In this document: positions 11,384 through 22,146 of the stretch, piece after piece | How positions within the stretch are numbered: position 1 is the first letter of the stretch | How the letters are laid out: the number at the start of each line of letters is the position of its first letter | The notes under the pieces: model-generated | The model's input: the letters and a program-made list of their open reading frames with translations, nothing else | What the model was told of the DNA's origin: nothing | The model's database searches: none | From: Quercus robur | Lineage: Eukaryota > Streptophyta > Magnoliopsida > Fagales > Fagaceae | Direction: 5' to 3' | DNA length: 64,000 nt | Assembly (NCBI RefSeq): GCF_932294415.1 | Contig: NC_065536.1 | Coordinates: 8,430,474-8,494,473, forward strand | Position numbers and translations under genes: made by a program

Positions 11384-11635
11384 ATTCCCAATAACCTAGT
11401 AAGTGCAGCCTTGTGAGAGAGTCAGGGTGTAATTGGGAATAGGGTTTCTTGAGAGTGTTCTTGTGCACTATTGTATTTTTCCTGATAATAGTGAAATCCC
11501 TACAACTCCGTGGACGTAGACAAATTGCTGAACCATGTAAATATTGTCTTGTGCGTGTGATTGTTTTTTCTTTGGCGTGTGTTTTCTCTATTTGTTTTGT
11601 TTCTCACAGGTTGGAATTTGGTGTAATTCCCTACA
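11384..11635 (+). repeat. 3' LTR of Copia, second part
   Basis: It resumes the Copia LTR at ATTCCCAATAACC and runs to CCCTACA, matching the second half of the 5' LTR (2083-2335). It is followed by the CCCAC duplication at 11636-11640. Confidence 0.9.
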
Positions 11636-11689
11636 CCCACATTCTTGAAAGTCTGACTCTTACCTTCCAATATACCACTATTGAGAAAA

Positions 11690-13970
11690 TTCATCTCAAC
11701 ATGAATGCCCCCCTCCCCAACCTTTCCAAATGAAAAAAGAAAAAAGAAAAAAGGAATTTCAACTTTAGTAGCAAAATTTGGATCTACCAAACCTAGGTGC
11801 CTAAAATTTCCAAAAGTCTAACCTCAAATGAGCAACTCACAATCTTAATTCAAAATTTATTAATATTTATGTAAGGTGATAGATCTCATTTTTTTTTTTC
11901 CCTGAAAAAATCAGGTCCAAAACTTGATTTAGTAAAATTCATCTCCAAAAAAAAAAAAAAAAAAAAGGGAAGAAAATCAAGTAATCAAACTCCAAATCTT
12001 TTATTTCTTAATCTTTAATTTTAATTTTATAGCTTAAGGGCTTCTTTTTTTTTCTATTTGTTACTATTCCCTTACTTTATCTCAAGAGTACTTGAAGCAC
12101 AATGTGAGTCGAGTCTTGAGCAAATATCTAGTGAGTTTCTAAATTTTTGTGATAAAACATCAATAAACTTTGTGACAAAACACCCAATACAAACTCATCT
12201 AGAGTAAAAAACTCTGAGAAGAATTGCTACTACTAAAGGGACTCAATTAAAAAAACAAAAATAATAATATAAAAAATATTTTTTTTAAAAACTTGTAACA
12301 AATAAATTGTTGAAAGCTTGAACAAACATATTAAAAACGCTAGACAATTTAATGGGAATAAAGACACGAGCTGTAGAATCCAGCAGCTTTACATAAAGCT
12401 TTGATAGGAAACATACTTTTCATATGAATTTAGGAATATTCAAGAGAAACACAATCTTGCTATCAAATCAAATTCGTAGAGAGCATTAATAATTATTAGA
12501 TAGCATATACCCATGTGCTCTACTCCCTATAAAGCTGAGCAAGCTTAGACCTAAGTATGCATCCATGGACAGAAAATACACCAATATTAATGCTCTAATT
12601 AGTTGCTTCTCAGTTTGGTACCAAACAGAGTCAGCTTGGTTCTTTGTGTCTATGGCATCCCTCTTTTCTTTGTCGTTCGTTCTTTAGATTAGTTGTTGTG
12701 AAATTCTGTAAGGGGGTTAAATCAAATATAGTGAAGTGAATAAATATCTAGTGAGTTTATACTTGAAACCAAGGCGCTAAACTTATTTCTTTAGCAAAAA
12801 AAAAAAAAGGGCTAAACTTATTTCATATACACTGTTGATGCAACTTCATCATGGAAAACTAAGATAAATAAACCTCGGTGGCTCTAATTATAAAAATCAA
12901 CCACCTACTTGACCAAATGTAGCATTGGAAAAAAAACGTACAATCTCCAATTTTGTTATTAACTCTTTCAAGAGGATGCCCCCTATACAACCCATTCTCT
13001 AATTAAATCACATTGAAAATATGCACATCATACTTTGCAAAATCACAGCCAACATAGAAAACACAAATTTTCAAGGAGAAGTTCTTTCTGTGAAATCTGC
13101 ATCAATTTAATCATCTTTATCAGTTGTTTTTCCCAGTTGATCCATATGACACGTGTAGTATCAGAAGCAGCCCAGCATCAAGTTAACTGGATTGGCTATA
13201 GATTGACAATTGTGGGAAAAGGCTTCCGGATAGCACGTCCACATAGGTTTGAAAGTTAAAATATAAAAAGAACTCAAAAAAAATTAATAGAAAAAACTTT
13301 CATTCACTTCACTATATAGGGCTTCCATGCTCAATTTTATCTGTTTAATAAAATTTCTCCCTAATTCACCGTATACTTGTATCTAGTCTAAAATACAATA
13401 GAAACTCACATCCAGCCATATCCACTCCTAACAACCACTCAAACTCCACTATACCACTATCAAACTACTTCCCTCAGTCATGGAATATAAGCAATCGAGA
13501 GAGATGAAAACTCACCTTTAAATCCCCTTGAGATGGATGAGATGTGCCACCAACACTTTATACTTCACTACTTCAGAGTTTTACATTCTTCCAATAAGTC
13601 ACAACACATTAAAAAAATGAGACCTGAGATATTTCCAAATAAACCAAGGTAAAATAAAATAGTTTTTTTAGCAGTAAAATTATAGTACTATTGAAACGAC
13701 ATTCAGGCAATCTCACAAACACATCAATGGCATGCCAAGGATGCTCGTCTAATATAAACACAAACACAAACAAACGAAAAAAAAAAAAGGGTCTCATATT
13801 AATATAAACAGAGCATAAAAGTTTTGCACCAAAAAAAAAAAGAATTGAGATGTAGAGATACCTCAACCAAAGCAGGGAGTTTCTGTCAGTATTTATAAAC
13901 CGTGTGGAAAGGAATAAAGGGAGGAAGGAAATCAGATAGGCAACTGTTACTGAGAAACGATAGAGCAGGA
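11690..13970 (-). other. Upstream interior of Helitron, no gene recognised
   Basis: AT-rich DNA between the first RPA1-like exon and the Helitron 5' end. I find no exon with a known domain. It has several poly(A)/poly(T) runs (11949-11966, 12787-12798, 13779-13788). The longest open stretches are low-complexity and not supported. Confidence 0.5.
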
Positions 13971-13977
13971 AGGTGGG

Positions 13978-14260
13978 TAGCTTTCAAACTCTCTGTTTTC
14001 TCACGTAATACCTGAAGGCTTCAACCTTTTTTTTTTTTTTTTTCCTCTAAGCTTCCCTCTACATTACATATTTCAAACTCTCTCTGCTCACATTTCTATT
14101 TGGTGAATGCTTCAACGTTTTTTTTTTCTCTCCCTATAAGCTTCCCTCTACATTACATATTTCAAACTCTCTCTTTACTCACGTTTCTATTTGGTCACGC
14201 AAAAAAACCTGAACGCTTCCCTTTCTTTTTTCTTTTTTTTTTTTTTTTTTTCAAACCGGC
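13978..14260. repeat. Imperfect tandem repeat near Helitron 5' end
   Basis: Two to three copies of a unit of about 105-110 bp containing AAGCTTCCCTCTACATTACA, TATTTCAAACTCTCT, CTCACGTTTCTATTTGGT and a following poly(T) run. They are probably part of the 5' non-coding region of the minus-strand Helitron. Confidence 0.75.
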
Positions 14261-14574
14261 TTGAATGTTTGATATTTTTAATTTCTTTTTCCTTTAAGCT
14301 GAACTTAAAAGGCTTTGGGTTGGACTTGATAGTGGAACTAAATAAATAAGAGGTGGGCTGAATTAATTATACAAATTTATTATAGAGTGATAGTGGGAGT
14401 AAATAAATAAGTAGTGGGTTGCATTTATAGGGTTAAAAATTGTAAAACCATTTAAAAATTGAAGGAAAAATTATTTTTTTTAAAAAGAAAATAACGTGGT
14501 AGCTGATGTGGCACAACGTGAGAGTAGCAGTATTAAACGCTACGCTTTAGTTTTTAGTAATATATAGATATAGA

Positions 14575-15790
14575 TTTAGTTAAGTCACAAAATTTATTAC
14601 AGATAGACTAATCTCGTACATGCTTTGGTGGCAGTTTATGTAAGGTATAAAACAATAGATTGTTGTTGTTTCACACATGTATTACCATTTATGCATGCTA
14701 AGTGTGTCCCAAAGTTAATAAAACATTAAAAAAAAAAAAAAATTCTACCATTTAAAAAAAAGATAAATTTTTTCCACTGGTTGTGTTAAAGACACCAACT
14801 GATCTAAGTTGTTGGTGATTAACTAATGTGGATGGAGCGATCAACAATACAAGAGTTGTCTCTGTGTCTATAAGGTGAAGTCATTTGAGAGAGACATAGA
14901 GCTCTCAAATGAAAGGGAGAAATTAGGTAAAAGTTATTGGGTTTTCGTGATTTGTTTTGTTAGGATTTTTAATTGATTTGTTGTTATTGTTTTTGCTTAG
15001 ACCAGATTTATGATTTATCCAAAGATTTTTCTTATTATTTAGATATTTTTTTTTTTTTTTTTAAATATTTTTCTTGTTATCTATTTTTGAGATTTATGGG
15101 TCATCTTGTCAATTTTTTGTGGGGGGGGGGGGGGGCTAGTATATAAATTTTAGACCTTAATGTAAACTTTGTGTGTAAATATATATTCTCTAAGATTTTT
15201 TGTGTAAATATATATACTATAAGATTTTTTTTTCCGCGGGGGGGGGGGGGGGGGGGGGGGGGGATGCAGCCCTAAGGCAGTTCCGTTCTTGGACATTGTA
15301 TTCTACTTTTGAAACTAATAATGAAAATTTGTTACATACTTCATCAATCAAATTTTAAACTAGAAGTTCATTGGTTAGACTTGAGAGTCCCTAATGAGCT
15401 TCCAGCTTGATTACAGCCAATGAGAGGTATTCAGTATTACATTAGCAACTGTTGGAGTAAGTAAGAGTTCTTCTAAAAAAAATTCATTGTAGTTTTAGAT
15501 ATTAAACAACTATTCATGGCTTCAAATGAAATGAGGCACGTATATATGTCAAAAATCTTCTCCAACCATCTAAAGTATTTGCCTGGGACTAGGTATGCAA
15601 AAGCTTACTGTACCTTTTCTTTTTTCCTATTTTTGGGTTGATAAATTGAAGCTTTCATTAAAACCAAAACTACAGAACCACAGGGAAGCAATCAGACCTG
15701 CACACATCCAATATGGTACGGAAGTATGGAACTGATCAAGATTTTCCAACCAATAAAATCGTAAAAGGCTTTATTATTGAGAAAGTAAAG
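14575..15790. other. Non-coding interval with two long G runs
   Basis: No coding region seen. It holds poly(A)/poly(T) runs, a 15-G run at 15121-15135 and a 26-G run at 15238-15263, each beside AT-rich, partly duplicated DNA (ATTTTTTGTGTAAATATATA-like words). Confidence 0.6.
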
Positions 15791-15799
15791 GAGTTTCCC

Positions 15800-16691
15800 C
15801 CATTGAGTGTAGGTATAGCTGTGAGCAGGAATATCATGCTTATTCCAAACAAAAAGAACTCCTAAGATTAATAGCTAGTTTTGCAGTAACATGAGCTGCA
15901 GAGTTGAATATTCTCCTAATCCAGTAAAAGCTGCAACAATTAAAAGAATTACTAAGTTCTAAGATATTACCAATAACAGTTTAATTAGACTAGTCAGCTT
16001 GAATGCCTTCCACAGCCAGAGAATCATAGCACGGTTTTGCATCTCCCTCTATAACAATGTGCAGCCAATTTTTCTCAATTGGCGGTACGCAAAGCCCTGA
16101 GTATTGCAGGTGCACAAGCCTGGATTGGAGCACATTGCCCAAACCTTCAGCATCTCACCAAAATCATCCTAGCCACCACAACCAAAGTAGTAAAGTCATT
16201 CGAAAACAGAAGCATCCTCATTTAAATTTATCATACCCCTAGGAGGGGGCTTCCAGGAAATCATTTCTTCACTTTAAGCCATGTCATCGTCATGAGCAAA
16301 TACTCTTTCACTCTATTTTCAATGGAACAGATGGTACGGTAACCATGACGTTCACCTCACCCCCATTGTGAACAATATGGTTTCTTAAATTCCAAATAGA
16401 ATCCAAATTGAATGTCATCTGCAAGGAGCATGTCTCAGCCACTTCGATCCCTGTGCTGCTGATCACCTAGCAGAAACTGAACGTGTGGATTTAGAACCAG
16501 CTTAATAATATCTGAAGGGTGCCAGATCTTGAACCCCAGCTGCAGGCATGCCATATGGCCCTTGCTGCAGGGCACTTAAAATGAGCATATGATTCCACTA
16601 AATTGCCACATAAGATACAGGTTGAATCACTAATTCTGGCATGACACCAGATAATAATAAATAAAAACAATTTGACTAAGATTATGAACAC
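15800..16691 (-). pseudogene. LINE (non-LTR retrotransposon) ORF2 3' fragment: zinc-binding plus RNase H
   Basis: At the minus-strand 5' side (about 16691-16500) is a zf-RVT-like segment: CILCG, then ESYAHFKCPAARAIW. After a gap with frame changes comes an RNase H domain of the plant LINE type around 16080-15830: WLHIVIEGDA, then CCSFYWIRR and AAHVTAKLA. Several stops interrupt it (for example in the stretch after GIQAD). Gag, endonuclease and the RT core are missing, so this is a 5'-truncated dead copy. Confidence 0.75.
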
Positions 16692-16994
16692 GACACTTCA
16701 ATATTATGGATATTTTAATTTTATGGATGCAAGTACTTATTCTAGTTTTCAAAACTTCAGAATTCTATGTCACATCCTAGAAAAACGTACAACTATAATT
16801 TTATACGACTGAATGTTACTGCAATAAGAACGCTGATAAGTTTATGCTTATAAAGTATTCTTATCAGATATCTGCACTACCACTATTGTTGCTTAATAAT
16901 CGTAAATGAAATAAAATGACTTGTTGTGCTAGTTTGCAAGGTTGCAACCATCACTTAAATAAAACTTTCAAAATTCAGCTGGCTAGTATATCTT

Positions 16995-18787
16995 TCATCG
17001 ACCTTCAGGGTTCATAATCTCAGAAAACATCGACATCAATCCATCCTGATATTCCTTACTAGCAAAACTTTGCTCCCTATGGAAGGTAGCTTTTTCTGCA
17101 CTCCCTTGCAACTGCAATGCGAGCTCAAGACCCCAAACCACATCATTCATTGATGGCCGTTCGGTTCCATTGTCATGCAAACAATTCACCGCAATCTCGC
17201 CAAATTTCTTCAAAAACTCTGGTTCAATTTCAGCCTTCAATAATGGATCAACAATCTGATCAAGCTTCCCATTGCGATAACATTTCGGGGCCCACTTTGC
17301 TAGACTCATCTCCTCGTGCTCTACTGTTTGCATGATGGGTGGCCTTGCACACAACACTTCAAACAACACCACACCAAAAGAGTACACGTCAGACTTCTCT
17401 GTTAATTGTCGGCGTCGATAATATTCCGCTGTGCTAACATGGGCCTTGGACGTGCTAGTAGTACCAAATTTTGACAATCCAAAATCGGACACCTTGGCTG
17501 TCCATTTCTCGTCCAATAAAATGTTTGTGGTCTTCACATCGCGATGAATGATGGGGTGCTTCGCACCTATATGCAAGTAGTTTAACGCACGTGCCGCACC
17601 AAGACAGATTTGGAGGCGTTGATTCCACGGAAGAGGTATAGTATCTCAATTTCTGTTTTGAACTCCTGAACCCCTTGTTGAGAACCGGGTTTCAACCGTT
17701 TGATCGCAACATGGGTGGCCCCACCATCAGTGTGTATGTACCCTTTATACACGTCACCGAACCCACCAACACCAATAAGGTAATCAAACTGAGAATCCAC
17801 GGGAAGTTGCCAAGTGAGATTGTATAACTTATTCGAGGATCGGTTAGTCCCCAGAGTGCGGGCAATTTTATAGACTTCTTCCGGTGCAGTGTACGGAGGT
17901 ATTTGGCTGAAGTTTATTTCAATAGTGCTGTTAACTGGTAGAACAGATGATGTATCTTCTGTCAAGTACTCCTCGTCCGAATTCCAGGTACGGAACATTC
18001 CTGTATCATCAGTGGGTGGGATGGATCTCCCTCCAACATTTATTCTGTATAGCATCTCGAGAGCAGTTACATTAACGACTCTGTACACCTGCTCTTGGCC
18101 GATAAAAGGGAGCCCTTGATCATCAGACGGAGTGTAATAGAGATTAGTAGGCATCGACAAGATTTCAATTCCGTTGACAAAAGCAAATGAATTGGAATCG
18201 CTTGGAGTTAAGGTTAAGTTCAGCCTCTGACCTTCCTCGATGTTGACACAGAATTCTCTAAATATGGTGTCACCGGAATCATCATCAGCGTCTGCTGTAA
18301 GCGAAGCATTAAAATTGCGAAGAAGAATAAAAGGTCCAGCTTTGACAGAAAATCGGGCTTTAGAGAATTCAAAGGTGCCGTAAGTAGCTGGGTAGAAGTA
18401 TAGTCGAACGAATTTTTGGCCTGCAGTGACTGATGAGAATATATAGCTGAATGGGGAGAGAGATAAGCGGGCTGTTGTATAGGGTACTCGGGTAGCAGAG
18501 GAGGATTGCTGCACAACGCTTGCAGTTAGAGATGCATTGTTTTGAAGATGTTCAACTGGGAAGAATATAGAATTCTCGTCTCCAATCCAGGTCCGACCAT
18601 CTAGTGCGGTCGAATTGCCGGAGGAGCCACAGTCAAGGTTAATTTCGTCCTCTGGTATGTAAGGAAACGGAGAGTTGCTGCCGACCGTGCTGGTCACGTG
18701 GTGCAGCAAGAAGGCGATGTAGAGAGATGTGAAACATGGTTGGAGGGTGGCCCAAAGATACGCGTTGCTTCGATTTCCCTTGCCCAT
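16995..18787 (-). pseudogene. CrRLK1L (FERONIA/ANXUR-type) receptor-like kinase with three internal deletions
   Basis: Family members are plasma-membrane receptor kinases with a malectin-like ectodomain that sense cell-wall state and RALF peptides; they are normally intronless and about 800-890 residues. Here a signal peptide (residues about 10-33 from ATG 18787) is followed by the first malectin-like half (GSSGNSTALDGRTWIGDE, YFYPATYGTFEFSKA, FAFVNGIEILSMP). The second malectin half, transmembrane helix and juxtamembrane part are missing: NLTWQLPVDSQF joins straight to the kinase glycine loop GVGGFGDVYKG and VAIKRL. After FKTEIE a second deletion removes the helix-C to hinge region and shifts the frame. 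PLPWNQRLQICLGAARALNYL resumes in the next frame, then HRDVKTTN, DFGLSKFG. A third, in-frame loss removes about ten residues of the activation segment (VSTA joins EYYRRRQLTEKSDVYS). The C-terminus MSMFSEIMNPEGR is present. It is dead as a receptor kinase. Confidence 0.88.
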
Positions 18788-19312
18788 TGTAGCAGAGACA
18801 AAGTGAGTGCGTATGATGTCAAGGACGGGCCAGGACTCCGAGTCAAGGTGAGCTGAAGTATAAAAAAAAAAATTATTATAAAACTCTAATTTTTATTATT
18901 ATTGAATATTAAGAAACTCTAATTAGTATTAATAAATCAATCAGTCAATTTGATTTAAGGAAGAAAATATTTCTGTATTAGTTAATATCGGTATGTCATT
19001 TTAAAATTATCATTACTTTAAAATATATATTTATTGTACATTATATAATATCAATATATTAACCTAATATATAATAATATAAAAATACATTATATTTGAA
19101 CTAGAATTATATAATCTTTATTTTAGTTTTCCGTTTCCCACCACTGACCCACCTACAAGCCAGCCTTTTGTTTTTGTTTTTATCTGATTTATTCTCCTCC
19201 ACCCATTCCTTATCTTCTAGACTTTTTTTTTTTTTTTCTCTCTACCTTTTCCATATCCACACAATTAATCTTTATTATTTCTACCCTCTCCTTCTTCAGC
19301 ATGATTCTCTTT
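18788..19312. other. Upstream of kinase pseudogene, no gene
   Basis: AT-rich DNA with T runs. It may contain the former promoter of the minus-strand kinase, but I see no clear TATA box at a convincing distance. Confidence 0.5.
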
Positions 19313-19320
19313 CTTTGTTT

Positions 19321-19805
19321 TAGGGGTGTGCATGGGTTAGGTTGAGGGGATTTTTTGACCCAACTTACCATAGTGGGTCAAAAAAAATTTAACCCAACCC
19401 AACCCATCACATAAATTCAACCCAACTCACATGGGTCAAGTTGAGTCGGATTGAACCCATGGGTTTGACAAATTTTTTATTATTATTATTAAATTGGGTA
19501 AAAAAAATATAAATATTAATATATTAAAAAAATCTAAAGATTAGTATCAATATAACTCCTTAAAGACAAACAACACTAATGACTAAACAACAATAGTAAT
19601 TTATTAGAATTTGTGTGAACTAATTGGTTTTTATATAGGATAGGAAGAACTGGTTATTTAAAAAAATTTATTAATTATATAATATTATATATATATATAT
19701 ATATATATTAAATTAGTATTAGTAGGAGGAACCGAGGAAATGCTGCTCTACAACTGGTTTTTTTTAATTATTAAATATATAGTATATATTTAAATAAATA
19801 AATAA

Positions 19806-19842
<37 letters not shown>

Positions 19843-20089
19843 TGCCCCTACAACTAATTTAAAAAAAAATTATTAAATATATAATATATTTTAAATATAT
19901 ATTAAATATGGTGGGTTGGGTCGGGTTTGGTGGGTTTGTAATTTTATGACCCAAACCCACCCGACGCGCCATAAAAAAAAAATTTATAACCCAACTCAAC
20001 CCACCAAGCCTTAAAAACCGACCCAACCCGACGGGTCAGGTTGGGTTGGGTCGGGATTGGAGGGTTGGTGGGTTTTCTACACACCCCTA
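19321..20089. mobile_element. hAT-like MITE with 8-bp TSD
   Basis: The ends are TAGGGGTGTGCATGGGTT and, inverted, TAGGGGTGTGTAGAAAAC. The 8-bp target duplication CTTTGTTT is perfect (19313-19320 and 20090-20097). The interior is AT-rich with (TA)n runs. Near both ends are the GGGTTGGGT/ACCCAACCC words typical of this plant MITE type. It has no transposase. TIR style and 8-bp TSD point to hAT. Confidence 0.85.
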
Positions 20090-20097
20090 CTTTGTTT

Positions 20098-20607
20098 CAT
20101 CTTCTTCATTTTTCTATATTTCATCCACGGTAAACCCCCTCTCTCTTTCTCTCAAGTGTCCTTCAAAACATCAATTATGCACATATATGTATGCTCAATC
20201 TGCTATTGTGTTGTGTTATAATGACTCTACCTCTTTGCCTTTCTTTTCAGTTCAGTGTCTCTCACTCTTTCTGAGTAAGGGATTGAAACTTTAAATTTGT
20301 AGATTAGTTTTGTTTCTAAAATTTTAAAGGGTTGGGCTTCTTTTACTTTGGTAAAATTGGTAGATTGGGCTTAATTATTTTTGTAACTTTGCTATTGGTG
20401 ATTTTGTTATTGAGCTTTTTTTTTTTCTTTTTTTTTTGGAACTTGCTATTTTTAAGGGAGCCTAAGTGTAATTTTGTTGAAAAAAATGCTAAATTAGTAC
20501 CTATATATCTATATATACTATTTTTTTTTTCCAAATTCTAGGTGGGCCATTGCCCCCCAAGCCAAAGCATGGCCTCGTCCTGATGATACCTTTTTTATTT
20601 GCTAATG
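20098..20607. other. Non-coding, T-rich
   Basis: No supported gene. The open frames here come from poly(T)/TTC-rich DNA. Confidence 0.5.
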
Positions 20608-20619
20608 CATTAGTATTGG

Positions 20620-21187
20620 GCGATTTTGGCCCATTAGCATTTATTTTAAAAATATTTAGGCCCGAAACACTGTTTGGGAAATATTTAGGTAAGTACCACT
20701 TTTTTAGGTACTCGAGCTTGGTGAGCTCGAGTACCATGTTTTTTTAATCCACTGTCGCCCCATATTCAAGGAGCCCTATAGTGGCGTTTTTAAGCCCTAT
20801 AGTGACGTTTTCGGGCCCTATAGCGGCGTTTTTCTGCAAAATTTTTTTTATAAGTTCCCATAACAGGTTCAAGGGGCCCTATAGTGGCGTTTTTAAGCCC
20901 TATAGTGAGGTTTTTGGGCCCTATAGCGGCGTTTTCCTGCAAAATATTTTTATAAGTCCCCATAACAAGTTCAAGGGGCCCTATAGTGGCGTTTTTAAGC
21001 CCTATAGTGACGTTTTCGGGCCCTATAGCGGCGTTTTTTTTTTGAGAAGATATTTGACTTAAAAAAACATGGTACTCGAGCTCACCAAGCTCGAGTACCT
21101 AAAAAAAGTGGTACTTACCTAAATATTTCCCAAACAGTGTTTCAGGCCTAAATATTTTAAAAATAAATGCTAATGGGCCAAAATCGC
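20620..21187. mobile_element. Foldback element with inverted arms of about 140 bp and a triplicated core
   Basis: The left arm (20620-20757) begins GCGATTTTGGCCCATTAGC and the right arm (about 21056-21187) is its inverted copy, ending CCAAAATCGC. The arms include a smaller palindrome TACTCGAGCTTGGTGAGCTCGAGTA. A 12-bp direct repeat CATTAGTATTGG flanks it (20608-20619 and 21188-21199). Between the arms are three copies of a unit of about 100 bp with CCCTATAGTGGCGTTTTT, CCCTATAGTGACG and GCCCTATAGCGGCGTT. It has no transposase. The long arms suggest a Mutator-like foldback, though a 12-bp TSD is longer than the usual 9-10. Confidence 0.85.
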
Positions 21188-21311
21188 CATTAGTATTGGG
21201 TGTAAAAAATGGTGAGTTCTCAAAAATATAACTTACTGTACATGGTTTGTAAATAAATAAATAAATATATATATATATATATATATTAATTATTGGAGAG
21301 AGAGACAATTA

Positions 21312-22143
21312 GGGTCTATTTGGTTGGAGAAATGGAAAAGTGGAAGGATGAAAAATTGTGGGGATGAAAAAATTTGAGGATAGAAAATATTTGGTTTTCC
21401 TCTTGTGTGCTTGGTTGGAGGGGTGGAAAAGTGGGAGGGTGGAAAACTTTTTTGTTTGGTTGGAGAAAAAAAAGGGAAGGATGGAAAAATGTAATTTATA
21501 TAAATTGACTATTATACCCTTATTATATAATATGTAAGAAATAGATTTATTTGTACTCATTAAATAATATAAAATTTTCCACATCATACATATAAATTTA
21601 TATTATTATTTTTATTATTATAATGTAAAAATTATAATAGTGCACATATAAATTTAATTGGGCAAAAACGGGGTCATACAAATTTATAGTGTCCATAAAA
21701 TAGTGTTTTTATTCGTTTTTTCTCCCCTAAATTATTATAAGGTCCCTTTTAGCTAAGGAACTTTATAAAAATAAAAAATAATAAAGTTTATGTTTTTCCA
21801 AAAGACATGTAAATAATACATGGTAGGAAAAAAAAAAGAAAGAACCTGGATGTTGGTGTGTTGTGAAGGTAAGTATGAGAATAGGTAAAAGTTAAGTCAA
21901 GGTCATGAATGAGAGGTAGGTGAGGGGTATTTGTGTAAAAGTGCTTTCACAACACTTTTCTCTTCACATTTTCCTTCCGATTTGGGAGGATTAAAAAAGT
22001 GGGCCCAAGGGAGAACTTTGTCCCCTGTTTTCTATCTCTCCTATTTTCCTTCCCCAACCAAATAGTGGAAAACAACATTTTCCACCCTATTTTCCTCTCC
22101 CTATTTTCCGTCCTCCCTATTTTCACTCTAACCTAACATACCC
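21312..22143. mobile_element. PIF/Harbinger-like MITE with TTA TSD
   Basis: The ends are GGGTCTATTTGGTTGGAG and, inverted, GGGTATGTTAGGTTAGAG. TTA flanks both sides (21309-21311 and 22144-22146). GGGTCTGTTTGG-type ends with a TTA duplication are typical of Tourist/PIF MITEs. The subterminal GGAAAA/TTTTCC-rich repeats are also inverted. There is no coding region. Confidence 0.75.
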
Positions 22144-22146
22144 TTA

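Larger units (their letters stand above)
1901..11635 (+). mobile_element. Ty1/Copia LTR retrotransposon, degenerate, with a nested LTR element in its 3' LTR
   Basis: Its own length is about 4.9 kb once the 4.8-kb inner element is removed. It has LTRs of about 435 bp starting TGTTGAAGTG, an initiator-Met tRNA primer site two bases after the 5' LTR, a TNT1-like gag-pol relic in one orientation and a purine-rich tract before the 3' LTR. The target duplication is CCCAC on both sides. By eye the two LTRs differ at roughly two dozen positions (about 5-6%) and the coding region has many stops, so it is an old copy. It landed in an exon of the minus-strand RPA1-like gene. Confidence 0.92.
1..11690 (-). 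pseudogene. RPA1-like (replication protein A 70-kDa subunit type) spliced gene, interrupted by a Copia insertion
   Basis: On the minus strand I can join exons with GT/AG borders and kept phase: about 11641-11688 plus 1834-1900 (split by the Copia), 1480-1759, 1309-1405, 1103-1227, 958-1039, 688-818, 434-588, 198-318 and 1-116 (continues off the window). The first exons read like the DUF223/OB-fold start (RMWEAVN, ELISLDMVLIDEQ). The 434-588 exon has a CX2C...CX2C zinc ribbon (CTKC, CNHC), as in the RPA1 C-terminal DNA-binding domain. The last exon holds GKTFVFQL and NDYNWKEGWELYT. RPA1 binds single-stranded DNA in replication and repair; the Helitron-borne class is thought to serve transposition. 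Damage: the 9.7-kb insertion splits an exon, and exon 688-818 needs a frame change near 745-755 to link its two conserved halves. Confidence 0.8.
1..14574 (-). mobile_element. Helitron carrying an RPA1-like gene (3' end outside window), interrupted by nested LTR elements
   Basis: The right edge, read on the minus strand, starts with TC followed by an AT-rich TATAT..TACTAAAAAC motif and is preceded by A. This is the usual form of a plant Helitron 5' end (A|TC). The exact TC is ambiguous by about 6 bp because TCTATA is repeated. Plant Helitrons commonly carry RPA1-like genes, and one lies here in the same orientation, split by the Copia at 1901-11635. A second, complete Helitron at 33553-37170 has the same layout of 5' end, exon-like repeats and RPA1 exons. 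The hairpin and CTAG 3' end would lie left of base 1, so they cannot be seen. Extent is inference; the 5' end and gene content are seen. Confidence 0.6.

Noticed and set aside
20781..21062. 93-codon plus-strand ORF with FKGPYSGVFKPYS-like repeats
   Set aside because: It is produced by the triplicated core of the foldback element. It has no promoter or known family.
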